From Notospermus geniculatus (lineage: Eukaryota; Nemertea; Pilidiophora; Heteronemertea; Lineidae), in NCBI GenBank assembly GCA_002633025.1, contig NMRB01000730.1:7233-71232 (forward strand): 64,000 nt of DNA, given 5' to 3'. Shown piece after piece: positions 30,667 to 41,304 of the stretch. The notes beneath the pieces were generated by a model, which searched no databases, was not told where the DNA came from, and worked only from the letters and a program-made list of their open reading frames with translations. The translations under genes and the position numbers were made by a program. How positions within the stretch are numbered: position 1 is the stretch's first letter; every line of letters begins with the position of its first letter.

Positions 30667-31959
30667 TCTTTTGAGTGCCCTTGAATTTGCCAATCTTCTG
30701 CCATTCAGTAGAGATAGAATTTTAAAAGGGCACAAAACCATCTAATCAGGCAGGCATGATACCAAGTTATTGGGCTCACTGTTGATGATAAAAACCTGTG
30801 TCTCAAAAAGCATGGGGATTTTAGATAGGTGTAACTAGGGCTTATGTCCTTGAGTTGCCCACCAAACTCCTCCGCTCAAATGAACCGTGTCGCAAATTGC
30901 AATCCCTCTGATGTCCCAAACTGCGTTCAGCTTCAATGATTTTAATTTGTAGCGATGCTAATTCAGCATCGGTGCCATCATCAATTGTGTCAAACGCGAG
31001 ATGTCACTTGTGCAAACGCATCATGATTTATCACTCCGACTTCCATCTCGGAAGCAAACGCTTTCATTCTATGCTAACGATAAAATTCTGAACATTTCTT
31101 CTTCTGTGTGGCCCGTGCTATTTCCGACGTCTCCGAGGACATTAACTAGCCACCATGAATTGCCATTTACATAAGAGGGGCAGGGGTCAAACTTCCCAGG
31201 ACATTTTTAACTCATGATGAGTTCTCATCGCCTCCGTTCATTTTACGACCCCGGTATTTTGTCCCTTTTCCTTTATCGAGTTAATGGGTACTTGCGCTGT
31301 GACCTGAGGGCTGAAGGGGCCGCTGATGTATCGCTTTTGTGTCGTGGTATTTTCATAACCTTGTCTCATCTTCTTGAATGGGAAACTGTCTGAGCTGACT
31401 CAGCAGAAAAAATTCTTCCAGTGCAAATTTGTTTTAGACACAATGCTTTTATTTCCATTCGAAAAAGAAAACGGTGAATCATTTTATTGCACTGAATCTA
31501 TTTTACCAGAAAAAAGTGGTGAGAATAGTTCAGCTATAATGAGGAAGGCTGATGTCAAACGAGCCGGTGTCCTCTGTGAGACTATTGGTAATTTCTCAAA
31601 TTACTGTTCTTGAAACTGATCTCATTGGCTACTGTTTTGACAGGGTTCAGCTGGTTCAGAGCGCAAATTACGGAGGCTGTAGGTCATGATATTTTAATCA
31701 GCAAAGAACCCACAATCTTGAATCGAGCTCCCAAGGAAATATTACTGGGATCCAACGGGAAATCCAGGTGGGATCCCACTCTCAGCACTGGAAATCCTGG
31801 TGGAATCCCACTCTCAGCACTGGGAATCCTGGTGGGATCCCACTGGCACAAATTCCAGACTCCGTAGGTCATGGTGTTCAATTATCAATTTATTTTTTCC
31901 AAGCAAACTGCAGTCTTGAATTGAGCCCGAAAGGAAATATCACTGGGAGCAGACTGAGA

Positions 31960-32180
31960 AAATCCTGGTGGGATCCCATTGGGATGGGATACCACTGGGA
32001 TTGGGTCAGGATTTTGGGATCCAACCGGGAATCCCAGTAAATCCTGCTGGGATCCCAAAAATTCCCAGTGGGTCCCACCGGGATTGGGATTCTGTCCCAT
32101 TGGGATCCAGAATCCTGGTGGGGTCCCTGGTCGTGAGAATTTGGGAATGCTGGTGGGATTGGGATCCTGGTGGGATTAAG
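31960..32180. repeat. Irregular TGGTGGGATCC simple repeat
   Basis: GGGATCC, TGGGATTGGGAT and CCTGGTGGGAT motifs recur without a fixed period. The preceding 31862-31950 resembles 31674-31752 (GTAGGTCATG-TATT, CTTGAAT-GAGC-CC, AAGGAAATAT-ACTGGGA), so an older duplication lies under the recent one. Confidence 0.7.
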
Positions 32181-32844
32181 TGTCCTTGGCTGTAGTTTTG
32201 AAGTGGAGTCAAAGCTGACTGGCATACAGTACTTGACCTGTGGAGGCACTTACGACACCGCTTCAGCCCACTGCCAGCGTAATCCCTGATCTGTTGTCAA
32301 TGAAATGTTGCAAAGGTCACTGTCCTCAGAAATAAGAGAAACACGAAATATTCTCCCAATTTATCAAGATTCTCATGACAGTTCATGCACTACAATTTAG
32401 GAACAGGAAATTATTTTTGAAAACTGACCCCTGATTTCCCTCGGTTGAACTTCCAACTGTAAATTACTCCTACGATAATTTGTTGATCGTAGTTCGTGAC
32501 AAAAATGAACGATAATGGATACAAATATGTTCTTCTATAATGCCGAAAATGATCATAGTTATTCGAACTGTCCCTAATTAACAAGATACATGTAAGGTTA
32601 ATGAAAGATGAATGAATATATTGAGTGTTTCAAAGTTTAATGCTGGATGATATGTCACAACTTTCATCATTTCAGGATATCAAATTATTACCGGCAATGA
32701 CCTTCGATGTTCTTCCGTTGGACGTTACGTCCTTCTCCCCCAGGAAATTTTGAAATCTAGAAGGCTGTTCTGGTGCAATTTCCCAGCATCTAAGGGACAA
32801 ATTAAAAGGCAATTCTGTGGCACTTTGAAAAAGGGCAATTCTTC

Positions 32845-32912
32845 TGACGTTGGTCACCGAAAAATGGGGGGGCATGGGCCGGGTTTGCCCGCCCTGGATC
32901 TGCGCCTGGGCG
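32845..32912 (+). mobile_element. Fragment of MITE family 4
   Basis: A G-rich block, GCCGGGTTTGCCCGCCCTGG and ATCTGCGCCTGGG resemble the 3' end of 35234-35408. The preceding 32765-32844 may be a highly diverged body. Confidence 0.45.
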
Positions 32913-32924
32913 AGATTGGAAGAC

Positions 32925-33311
32925 ATAAAAGTCTGATGTCAGGTCACACTGTGATTGCCTGCGCTACGACGGAACAGTCGGCATCAGGCATCGCAATCTT
33001 GGTCAGGTCACAAAAACGAAAATTTGTACGATCATCGTGGAACAAGCAGCATCAGCGCGTTGTGAATCGTATCTTGAGTCAGGTCGACTGTGAATGGATT
33101 ACGCCCGTCGGGATGACACAGAAGTTGAACAGGTTCAACTCTTGCGATTCGTGATCTTTTTGATCGGCGACTGATCCTGATCGTCGTAACTGCAGTCATG
33201 TCACATATCGGCGACTGATTTGTTCCACGCAGTCGTGCCTCATAGACGCAAAGTGATCCAGAAAAGTCAGTCAGCGCCTGTTCTGTGATATCGCAAGGTC
33301 GACCTGTCGAC
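32925..33311. mobile_element. Foldback-like element, GTCAGGTCACACTGTGAT / TCGCAAGGTCGACCTG
   Basis: The interior has many CAGTCG/CGACTG and AGTCAGG motifs on both strands, as in 1935-2415 and 3016-3366. The reading frames of 93-134 codons that cross it have no family resemblance. Boundaries are approximate. Confidence 0.45.
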
Positions 33312-33446
33312 ATACAGTACAGGTCACAATTGACATCCCTAAATTCGCGTAAGTCACTCGTAACTTACGCAACAACTCACGAGCTATGTTACGCATAACT
33401 TACAAGGTGAGTTACGCGGTGAGTTACGCGAATTTCNTGTACTGTA
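33312..33446. mobile_element. Small MITE related to family 2, with N at 33437
   Basis: Left TACAGTACAGGTCACAATTG, then AAATTCGCGTAAGT. Right TTACGCGAATTTC, then N, then TGTACTGTA. Interior GTTACGC and GCGTAAC motifs are palindromic. The piece symmetrical to TCACAATTGACATCCCT is missing at the N, so sequence has probably been lost in assembly. Confidence 0.7.
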
Positions 33447-34029
33447 GCCAATAGATTTCAGCGCTGAGACATGGCTCGCTGAGATGATCTTGCTGAGATT
33501 TCCGTACGTCATGCATGTGTGTCACCATCTTGAGAAACGTGTTTATCACTCTGAATACAATTCGTACAACTCAATCAAAAGTGCATAAAAGAAATGAAAC
33601 GAAGGGTGACATCGTGATAAGCTTCACTTCCTCAATATGCTGCCCTTTTCATGGCCATTCTTCAGGAATGTGCTGTATTGTGTTCTGTAGATTTGATTAC
33701 AAAAAGAAATGCATACAGACTTTACAAATAGCATATCGCTTTGTATAGGTCAGCATGGATGTGCTGTACTGTGTGTACTCTACATGACCATGAATCATCA
33801 TCCGTGCCATTCCAAGGTGCTGAGGAAAAATCTGTATGTGCCCGGCGGTGAACTCTAGTGGTAGAAAAAAATACTAAAGATGCCAACATTGTAATGCTTG
33901 AAGTTAGCTCTTCTTCCTTGGTTTTGCACTCAGTAATTCCAGCTATATAATTATAATAGCTTTCTCAAATTTGTTTGGGGTTGATCATAGGTACAGTTGA
34001 TGCAAAGAACATACTCATAAAAGCCAAAA

Positions 34030-34107
34030 AAAATGTTTGGGGACAAAAAGTCCAGGGAAGAAAAGTCCTTAGGGACAAAATGCCCAGGGATGAAAAAGTC
34101 ATTCCCA
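34030..34107. repeat. GGGACAAAAAGTCC-type degenerate repeat
   Basis: GGGGACAAAAAGTCCAGGGA and GGGACAAAATGCCCAGGGAT, with GAAAAGTCC between them. It is the reverse complement of the type at 20468-20592. Confidence 0.65.
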
Positions 34108-34277
34108 TAGAAGGAGCTGTTAGCCGCGCTTATTGCCAAAGATGGTGACAAAGTTCTAGTGGACAAAAAATAAAAATTCTCAAATTAATAGTTGATCAAT
34201 CAAGTACGAATGGGTCCACGAGGCATTGAATTGGGCCATAGTGACATCTTTTGGTCAACTGATTGACGGCTCCTATT
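34108..34277 (+). mobile_element. MITE family 6 (AGGAGC...GCTCCT), copy 1
   Basis: AAGGAGCTGTTAGCCGCGCT, ATTGCCAAAGATGG, AAAGTTCTAG, GAATGGGTCC, TTGGTCAACT and ending TTGACGGCTCCTAT. It is diverged from 35755-35922 and 42016-42185. Confidence 0.8.
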
Positions 34278-34291
34278 ACTGTGTCAGAGTG

Positions 34292-34457
34292 CAGGGGCGG
34301 ATCCATGATTTCGGGAAAGAGGTCGCGCATTGTGCTAGAAACATTGAAATCTGCGGTGAATTTCAATGACTTGCTCCAAATATCAGAATTTCACGGTCAA
34401 TGTTACAGATTTTTTGGCCGAAAAGGGGTGCGTGCGCCGGGTGCGCCCCTCTCCTGG
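34292..34457 (+). mobile_element. MITE family 4, copy 2
   Basis: CAGGGGCGGATCCATGATTT, GTGCTAGAAACATTGAAATC, GGTGAATTTCAATGA, TTACAGATTTTTTGGCCG and GGGTGCGCCCCTCTCCTGG. It covers most of the 113-codon frame at 34263-34604, which is therefore not a gene. Confidence 0.85.
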
Positions 34458-34886
34458 AGTGTGGAATTAGGTAAACCCAGATTTCGAAAATTATCCCGCC
34501 TGATGTTTCTTGAAGTGAGAGCCCTCATCTATGTGCATGTAGGCCAATTCAGAGTACAGAAACCTTTACATATATCACGAGTTTCTAAACATAGCGAAAT
34601 GTAAACCCAGACTTCACCAGAAGCGGAGGTTATAAATACAACAGGAATTCGCACTCTTAGAAGTGTTGTCTATTCATTCAGCTACATCATCACCATGTGC
34701 ATAAACTTCCGTTATATATATCAGATGAACTCAGAAAAATTCCTCTTCCCTCCCTCCGTCATATCTCATCATGATTTTGTACCTTTGGCATAAACTGCTG
34801 TGCTCATGGCAGGGAAATTTTATCTCTTGTTTTGCTTACTTAATGTACTTAGCCACAGGAGTTGGTAAAAAGACCATCCTGTAAAG

Positions 34887-35157
34887 TACAGTACGTTGCA
34901 CAATTGACCTACCTTTATCCGCGTACATCACGCGGAAGGGACGCTTCAGTTCATTGCGTATGGTGTGGGTGCGTCATGCATCTCTTCTGCGTGATGTCCG
35001 TGCACCACAGGCGAATGACGTTACGTCTTCACTGCATGCCTTCCATGATGGTGCACGACGTCTGTGGAAGATACGAGGACGATACGTGCACGACGCTGCA
35101 TATCGTACGACTGTGCTCGGCGCGGAAGGGAGGTCAATTATTGTGCAACATACTGTA
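34887..35157 (+). mobile_element. MITE family 2, copy
   Basis: TACAGTACGTTGCACAATTG at the left, TTATTGTGCAACATACTGTA at the right. The interior is as in 24354-24603. It accounts for several overlapping reading frames on both strands. Confidence 0.9.
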
Positions 35158-35233
35158 ATGTATAACAGGAGGAACTGGAGTTCCCAGAGAAAGCCAATGT
35201 CAGAGAGCGACGCCCTCTCTGTCATGTGACGAT

Positions 35234-35408
35234 CAGAGGTGCATCCAGGATTTCGGGAAAGAGGGGGCGCACTGTGCTAGAAACACTGAAATGTCCGGTG
35301 AATTTCAATGATTTGCTCCAAATTTCATAACTTCACGGGCGATTTTACAGATTTGTTGGCCAAAAGGGGGGCGTGCGCCGGATGCACCCCCCTTTGGATC
35401 CGCGCCTG
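35234..35408 (+). mobile_element. MITE family 4, copy 3 (best preserved)
   Basis: CAGAGGTGCATCCAGGATTT, GGGAAAGAGGGGGCGCACTG, GGTGAATTTCAATGATTTGC, TTACAGATTTGTTGGCC and CCCCTTTGGATCCGCGCCTG. The terminal CAG...CTG and G/C-rich inner arms suggest a hAT-like MITE. Confidence 0.85.
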
Positions 35409-35754
35409 AAGGTCTAATGAGGCGGATCACGGGGATCAAGTCTGCAGTCAATCATTGCTGTGCTATGTCTGCTTTCATCTCGCCAGAGGCCATATCCAGC
35501 ATATCTTAAAAATGCACTCTCAGTATGCCAAAATGGAAATTTCATGTCCATATTGATCATTGCTCAATAATACCGCCATATGCAATCTTGATGCTGCATT
35601 AATTCCATCGGGCATTTTTCCCAGCGTAAAATTCACCACTGTATGTGGTCCCATAGCCACTTCTGTGCAGATTCCTGGACAGTCTGAGTCCATCATGACG
35701 CAGTAGCCGATAGTTTACGTCATGAGCGGTATAATGATGCTGGTTTCAAGTAAA

Positions 35755-35922
35755 ATAGGAGCAGTCAGGCGCACGTATTGCCAAAAGATGGCAGCAAAGT
35801 TCTAGCAGACCAATACACAGGAACATCCACACGATTGGTGTTCGATCAAGAATGAATGGGTCTGCTTTATGCATTGACTTGGGTCGTAGTGACACCTATT
35901 GGTCAACTCACTGACACCTCCT
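35755..35922 (+). mobile_element. MITE family 6, copy 2
   Basis: ATAGGAGCAGTCAGGCGCAC, ATTGCCAAAAGATGGCAGCA, CGATCAAGAATGAATGGG, TTGGTCAACTCACTGACACC and TCCT. It is closely similar to 42016-42185. Confidence 0.85.
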
Positions 35923-36635
35923 TAGTGTGTTACAATGTATATGATGTAATCATCCTGGTTAACTGGGACTTGGCACTCTACATAATAGCACCAAAATATG
36001 CCAGCACTGAAATGGTTCAAGAGTGGATTTACAATTCATTGGTGATATGCTGAAAAGAGCCAGTTATCTTCCTCAAGAACAAGCAGCTGAAAGGGTTAAC
36101 CTGTGCCCTTTCCTAAGATATTGGTAAATTTATTATAACTTTCATTGATAAACCCATAAAGAAACTCTGTGCACTAAATCAGAAGTTTTATTCATTTTCA
36201 TTCAAATATCGGTAATTAGATTTTCGTACACAATACATTTGACCGTAAGGAACGGCAGAAACATGCGCCATAATTGGCATCATGGCGACACGGCGGATAC
36301 ACGGAGAAGTAATCCCATGGAGGCTGTACGCTGGAGGAGAAATCTACTAGTTTGTTGTGATGATTCATTATTCTCAAGAAAGGTTGGAGGTGACGGAGGT
36401 AATCAACATGGCGTGGAAAATGTTGCAGAGATGCTGCGGATCAATCAATGCTGGTTGTCCATAAAGGGCAATGGTGGCAGAACTAATGGTTGGATATTTG
36501 ACTCCGTAAAGCTGAGCAGAATACAGTCAAGCTGCAGTTTGAGATGCAGCGCCACCTGATCAAGTGCCATCTCTCTGCTGGCTCGGTACCCCTTTAACAC
36601 CCTGACAATGCCTGATGGGGTAGGTGAGGCAGCTA

Positions 36636-37048
36636 AAGCCCCTTTCACACCGGACCTGTGTAGAGTTGCGTTGTGCGGCATACCAAGTACGCCGAAATTA
36701 GGCTGCAATGAAATAAACGTTGCTATGCACAGGATCGGCGTAGTCCCTGAACCCACACTAAGCAAAAGTATGCAACATTACGCCCTTCCATACGTAACAC
36801 TACGCCAGCCTCAAAGGATTTTTCGTCGGACTGTCGTAGGGTAGTGTACTATTGCATAGGCATGGCACTGCGTACTTCCTGCATCCAGTGCTCTACGCTG
36901 AAAGTACGCGAAAAAATTAACATGTTTAATTTTTTGCACCCATCTCACATACTCCTTTGCGTCCCTCGGCGTATTGCCACGTAGGCCAGCATAGGCACAG
37001 TGTAGGTTGTGCGCACAACTCCACGTAGGCCTGGTGTGAAAGGGGCTT
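36636..37048. mobile_element. TIR element family 7 (AAGCCCCTTTCACACCGGAC), copy 1
   Basis: AAGCCCCTTTCACACCGGAC pairs with AGGCCTGGTGTGAAAGGGGC-TT. Inside are ACGCCGAAATTAGGCTGCA, CTACGCCAGCCTCAAAGGAT, TCGTCGGACTGTCGT and AAAAAATTAACATGTTTAAT. A second copy is at 44020-44494. Matching reading frames in the two copies are transposon shadows. Confidence 0.9.
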
Positions 37049-37054
37049 GACTTA

Positions 37055-37135
37055 TCTGAAGTCTCACACCGGGTGGGATTTGTACCAGGGACCAGTCCTG
37101 ATGGCAAGTCAGAGATCAGAGCAACTACACCAAGC
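37055..37135 (-). mobile_element. tRNA-like sequence
   Basis: On the minus strand: GCTTGGTGTAGTTGCTCTGA (A-box-like) and GGTACAAATCCCACCCGG (degenerate B box). It lies directly after the family 7 element. A similar fragment (CACCCGGTGCAAATCCTGG) sits after the other copy at about 44523-44541, so the element and the tRNA-like piece may share an insertion preference. Confidence 0.5.
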
Positions 37136-37679
37136 GGCTCCTTCTCCCTTCTTAAAAGGGTGGATATGATTGATATACCCTAACGTGTAGGCGATGACAA
37201 TCCACTATCATGTACCCTGAGCTCTCTAAGCTGCTGAAACAGTCATATCCTTTAGCTTTTCTAAGTGCAGATATCTCGCTGATGATCCCTCTTAGTCCTA
37301 AAACCTTCCCTTCCTCAACTCATCGATTTTATCATTATTCAACGGTTAACTTTGATCGTATGACAACATGAATGTACCCAGACAAAATGTAAGCCGTTGG
37401 AAGTTAACAATTATGTTTCGTTGCCTTGGTAACCACTTTGTCATCCAATAAAACGAAACAGCGAATAAACACTCTTGTGACATTTAGAAGCAACAATTAT
37501 ATTTGATTCAGGGACAAATGAATGTATGTAATGTATCGAATGTTTTTCGAACACACTCAACCCTGACTCGGCGGAAAACAAAGATGTGTCTTTTATGAAG
37601 CAAAAAGGGAGTCTTTCCTTAACAGAGTGTTGTTGATTTTCAAGATCTAACTGAGGTGTCTCCTTCTTGTCTGTCACGC

Positions 37680-38160
37680 CCTCAAGACCTAACTTACAAG
37701 TAGGTCTTCAAGTCCTGTCCATCTCCCCGATGCCCCCTGAACATCGAATCCAGGTGTCTTCCTGTTCTTGTCCTTCATGCCCCTCAAGATCTAACTCAGG
37801 TGCCTTCCTGGCCTTGTCCATCATGGCCCCCTCAAGATCTAACCCAGGTGTCTTCTTGTTCTTGTCCATCATGCCCCCATCAGGATCTAACCCAGGTGTC
37901 TTCTTCTAATCCTTGTCCATCATGCCCCTCAAGATCTGACCCAGGTGCCTTCCTGTCCTTGTCCGTCATTCGTAATTCCCTCAAGATCTAACCTATGTAT
38001 CTTGTCCTTGTCCATCATGCATGTCATGCCGCCCCTCAAGATCTAACCTATAGGTGTCTTCCTGCCTTGTCCATCATGCCCCCATCAAGATCTAACCTTG
38101 TCTTCTTGTCCTTGTCCATCATGCCCCCTCAAAATCCAGTCGCGGTGTCTCCTTGTCTCC
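37680..38160. repeat. Minisatellite, about 47-bp unit, roughly ten units
   Basis: Units contain CCTCAAGATCTAACCCAGGT, GTCTTCCTGTCCTTGTCCAT and CATGCCCC, with variable length. The proline/serine-rich frames (PSRSNPGVFL, SCSCPSCP) are translations of this array. Confidence 0.88.
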
Positions 38161-38479
38161 CTCATGCTCCCCTTGGACCTTTCCAGAATCTTTTGTTCGG
38201 CCAAAGACATTCGGAAGAAACCTGCTACCGGTATATCCGGCAAAGATGGCCTAGCTGATACATTATGCGTTTACCGATAATCATTTCTCATAGACATAGC
38301 CCGAGGGACATCTCCTCGTCATCAGCGATTGTTTGATCCCGCCTCCTCTTTTCTACCGAATACGGAACATCCTCCGTAACAATGGAGGGGAAGCAATTAT
38401 CAACAAGCTGTCTTAACAACGACACTGTTGAATTGAAGCTTGGGGAGCACCAGTGGAGACGATTTCTGTAGAATTGATT

Positions 38480-39060
38480 AGGGACCATTCATGAGGCAGA
38501 ATGGTTACAGATGATTCTGTAATATTTTGATTTGTTGTAGTCTTGATGACAATTGAAGGAGGTAATCTCTTACTTGACTCAATTGAAGAGGATCAGTATC
38601 ACAGGGTAACCCCCGCCCCAGCGACATTGTTGAAGATCTGGGTGCTTTCTGTAGAATGGAGACTTTATTGCCATTGGAGGCTGCCTGTTAGCGGTCCTAG
38701 AATCAAAGACTTTAGTCATGGCCTCCATGTCATTATTGATGACGTCGTGGCGTGCACTTCTTCTCTGCGATGTCAAATTTCATGACGTTCTAGGTCTGTG
38801 ACGTCAAATTTCCTGACGTGCTACGACTGCTAACCAGTGGTGGCCTCTGATGGCAAGTGTTGACTGGGATACCATTCAGGAGCAAAATTGTTCAGAATGA
38901 TAATGTGATGTTTTGATATCTTGATGGCAATGGGATCCACCACCAGGTAGCATTCCTAGAACGTCATAGAGCAGAAGTCACGCCACAACGTCATCCATAA
39001 TGAGACAAGGCCGTGGCGTAAGTCTGTGACGTTCTAGAACAGCTAACAGGCGGCCTGTAA
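38480..39060. repeat. Degenerate duplicated and partly inverted block
   Basis: GATTCTGTAATATTTTGATT...TTGATGACAATTGAAGG and GAATGATAATGTGATGTTTT...TTGATGGCAATGG are direct relatives. CTGCCTGTTAGCGG...TCCTAGAATC and TTCTAGAACAGCTAACAGG are inverted relatives. Several ACGTCA and GACGTTCTAG motifs lie between. The origin is unclear. Confidence 0.5.
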
Positions 39061-39501
39061 CAGCAATAAAATCTCCCATTGAATCTTCTCTAACTTGACA
39101 CAGTTGAAGAGGATACTACTGGGACCCCGTACACGATGCGGTAACATCCCTGGTTATCTCTGCATCATATCGTACCAGGATGTGGTGTGAACTGTGCCAT
39201 TCCATTTGTCAAGGTGGCGATGGTGGCAATTGGTCAATGAAGACATTACCGCTGATGGTCTCTTGAGTGGGCGGATGGAGAGTCAATGTTTTTGTTGTAA
39301 ATTGGCCATTCTTCTGAAAGTTTTTTGCAGTAGCTCTTATTCATGGCGTTCTCTCTGGGCATTCAGACTAACCTGAGTTCATTTACATTTTGAAAACATG
39401 GTACGAGTACACCTTCCAAAGATGGGCTAGGACTAGGGATACAGCCCGAGGTTACAGATTTATCCCTCTGGTCTTTCCTTTGCCATACTGTTGTTTCACA
39501 T

Positions 39502-39971
39502 TAGCCGCGTTCACCAGTTTACAGTGCCAAAATAAAAAATCAAGTGAATTCGTACCGGACCGAGTACCGTACGGCAAAAAAAGTGGCAGTGGAAACCTGC
39601 CAAGCATCCCCGATCTGGACTACAAGTGAACTGTACTGAGACCCACAGAAGGAGGTGGTCTCGGTCCGGACCGAGTACGATATCCCGACCAAATGTGCTG
39701 TGTAAATCTGACACACGGCAAACTGAACCGAGTCCACTTACCTGGGACGGTATCGAGCATGCGCGCAGTTCGTCCTTGCCTCACTCGCGGGAAATCTCGG
39801 CATGATTCTGCGCTAGTTTCTTACCTCCACTGAATGGAGAGCGACGCTTCAGAGACATTGCGCGGTGACTCATCGCTGCAGTCTAAAAGGTACAAATGAA
39901 GTGGACCTGGTCTTGTCCAAGTACGGTTCGCTTCAACTGGACCGAAATGTTTCGCAGTGTAAATGCGGCTA
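39502..39971. mobile_element. TIR element with TAGCCGCGTTCACC ends
   Basis: Left TAGCCGCGTTCACCAGTTTA, right CAGTGTAAATGCGGCTA. Inside, GGACCGAGTAC and GTCCGGACCGAGTACGAT style blocks occur in both orientations. It ends 122 bp before glypican exon B. Confidence 0.75.
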
Positions 39972-40093
39972 TTGAAGACACTGGTCCATTTGGAGGCCAT
40001 ATTCTTGTCTCCTTTCATATTAGGCAATTACAAGTCTGTCACATGATATAAGTAATTTGTGATCTTCATCTTCCTCATTTCTCTCTTTTCCAG

Positions 40094-40359
40094 GTCACAG
40101 CAAAATGCGGCAACCTGCAAGCCAGTCAGCGCCCAGCTGCAAGGCAGCCAATCCACAAGCAGGAAGGTCCATCCTATCACGTCAACCCCAGTGGCCCCGC
40201 ACACCTGCGTCTCGACCGGCGGATGTCCATATTCATGCAGAATCTTCAGTCATCGAAAGGATTCTATCATACGTTAGCTGACACGATGTGCACCAACGAC
40301 AAATTCGCTGTGCAGTCACATGCCGAGACGACTTGCTGGAATGGCCACATGATCGGAGC
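40094..40359 (+). CDS. Glypican, next exon B (ends at CWNG motif)
   Basis: This 266-nt exon follows a strong polypyrimidine tract and CAG acceptor and ends at GAGC|GTAAGT. It continues exon A in phase 0 and leaves phase 2. The 88 codons have no stop and begin VTAKCGN, matching the glypican position that joins the cysteine-rich domain to the linker. They then carry the helical stretch LDRRMSIFMQNLQSSKGFYH and finish with a cysteine at residue 66 (TMC) and CWNG at 81-84. The three cysteines bring the visible total to 10 of the canonical 14. An RLDR basic tetrapeptide (R-x-x-R) could be a convertase site, but this is only inference. The heparan sulfate attachment Ser-Gly cluster and GPI signal should lie in later exons, which I did not find. 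Longer reading frames overlapping this exon in other phases are shadows. Confidence 0.93.
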
Positions 40360-40642
40360 GTAAGTAGATTCAATCCAAGTTTCAGTTGAATTTTCAGGGA
40401 ACCTTTTCTTTCGTCGTACATGTACTTCGCCTTGCAGGCCTTTCTCCTTTTCAGGAGAAATTCAGGTTTCAGCAATTCTAGTCTAAAGATGCTCCTCCAC
40501 GTGAGAGTTATCTTGCGCAAGTTGGCTAGCTCTCTGTTATGAGCAGTGCAGCCATAGAAAACTACCGACAGTCGTTTGGGCAAATTTTGGAACCACAGAA
40601 AGATGTAATACCCTGCATCACATGCATCATGTCAGGCTGTTG

Positions 40643-40829
40643 TCCTTCTATGCCCCTGGCATGAATTAAGTTCATTGTGATTCATAATTAGTGCACTCTT
40701 TGCTAATCAGTTGCGTCACGGACATGACATCACACAGGTCATGTCCGTGATGCAACTACACATGTAATTAGCAAACAGTGCACTAATTATGAATCACACC
40801 GAACTTAATTCATACGAGGGGCATAGGAC
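40643..40829. mobile_element. Long foldback MITE, arms of about 88 bp
   Basis: CTATGCCCCTGGCATGAATT...TCACGGACATGAC pairs with GTCATGTCCGTGATGCAACT...AATTCATACGAGGGGCATAG, with a loop of about 10 bp. Only scattered mismatches and a short gap are visible. It lies about 280 bp after exon B. Confidence 0.9.
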
Positions 40830-41085
40830 ATGAGCCTCACAGGGTGCAGGGTACTTAATGGTCCTTTGGTGCCATGAGTTGCAAACACCGCACTGAACAA
40901 GTAAAAAAATATCACGAATTTGACCGTGGACTTGCCCACTTGTGTCACCGGTCAAGGCATAAGCCAGAGAGAAACCAACTAGGGTGAATTGCCCATTGAG
41001 AGCCAACTGACATGAGAAAACTGCCACGTGGAGGAGCGCCTTGACTGACATTTGACAAGCTGACCAGTCCAATGGCAGCACCCCT

Positions 41086-41304
41086 TAAAGGAGCACGGTA
41101 CATGTATTGGATCTCAAATGCGTTATTTGACTGCCAACGTAGAGGGAGCCACCTAGCGGCAGTAAGACGAACTACAAAAATGCATTACAAAATGTACGTA
41201 GTACATCGGGTCAGTTTGCCGACAATGTAGTTAGTCCCTGGGTTGGAGAGTGGCGCGGTGGCACCGGCTGTCGAGAAAAAGTGGCAATACCATTGTCCTT
41301 TAAA
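41086..41304. mobile_element. Probable MITE with TTAAAGGAGCACGGTA ends
   Basis: TTAAAGGAGCACGGTACATG pairs imperfectly with TACCATTGTCCTTTAA. The internal part (GTTATTTGACTGCC, AGGGAGCCACCTAGCGGCAG) shows no other feature. Confidence 0.55.

Larger units (their letters stand above)
29159..31857 (+). other. Large tandem duplication, copy 2 (about 2.7 kb)
   Basis: It begins immediately after the single N at 29158 with CAACCTACTGTACATCA, the sequence found at the start of copy 1, and ends at GATCCCACTGGCACAAATTC, where copy 1 stops at the N. It lacks the SINEs of copy 1 but has a MITE at 30072-30267 and an internally deleted family 2 MITE (30459-30666). Within 30667-31740 I recognise nothing else. 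The arrangement could be a real duplication or two alleles assembled in series. Confidence 0.9.
23097..40093 (+). other. Glypican intron, 17.0 kb
   Basis: The intron runs from GTAGGT to TTTTCCAG. It is packed with repeats that are listed separately. I recognise nothing in these stretches: 23577-24180, 24604-25078, 25263-25877, 32200-32760, 33450-34030, 34620-34885, 35410-35754, 35925-36630, 37140-37660, 39062-39500. Reading frames of 60-150 codons inside it are scattered over transposon copies and the duplicated block and show no splice or family support. Confidence 0.9.

Noticed and set aside
37680-38160. CRISPR-like array of regularly spaced repeats
   Set aside because: The repeats are contiguous, diverged minisatellite units without unique spacers, in an animal genome.
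40059-40277. 72-codon plus-strand frame over exon B and another minus-strand frame of 116 codons
   Set aside because: The glypican frame is the one that starts at the splice acceptor, ends at the donor and carries CG and CWNG. The others do not.
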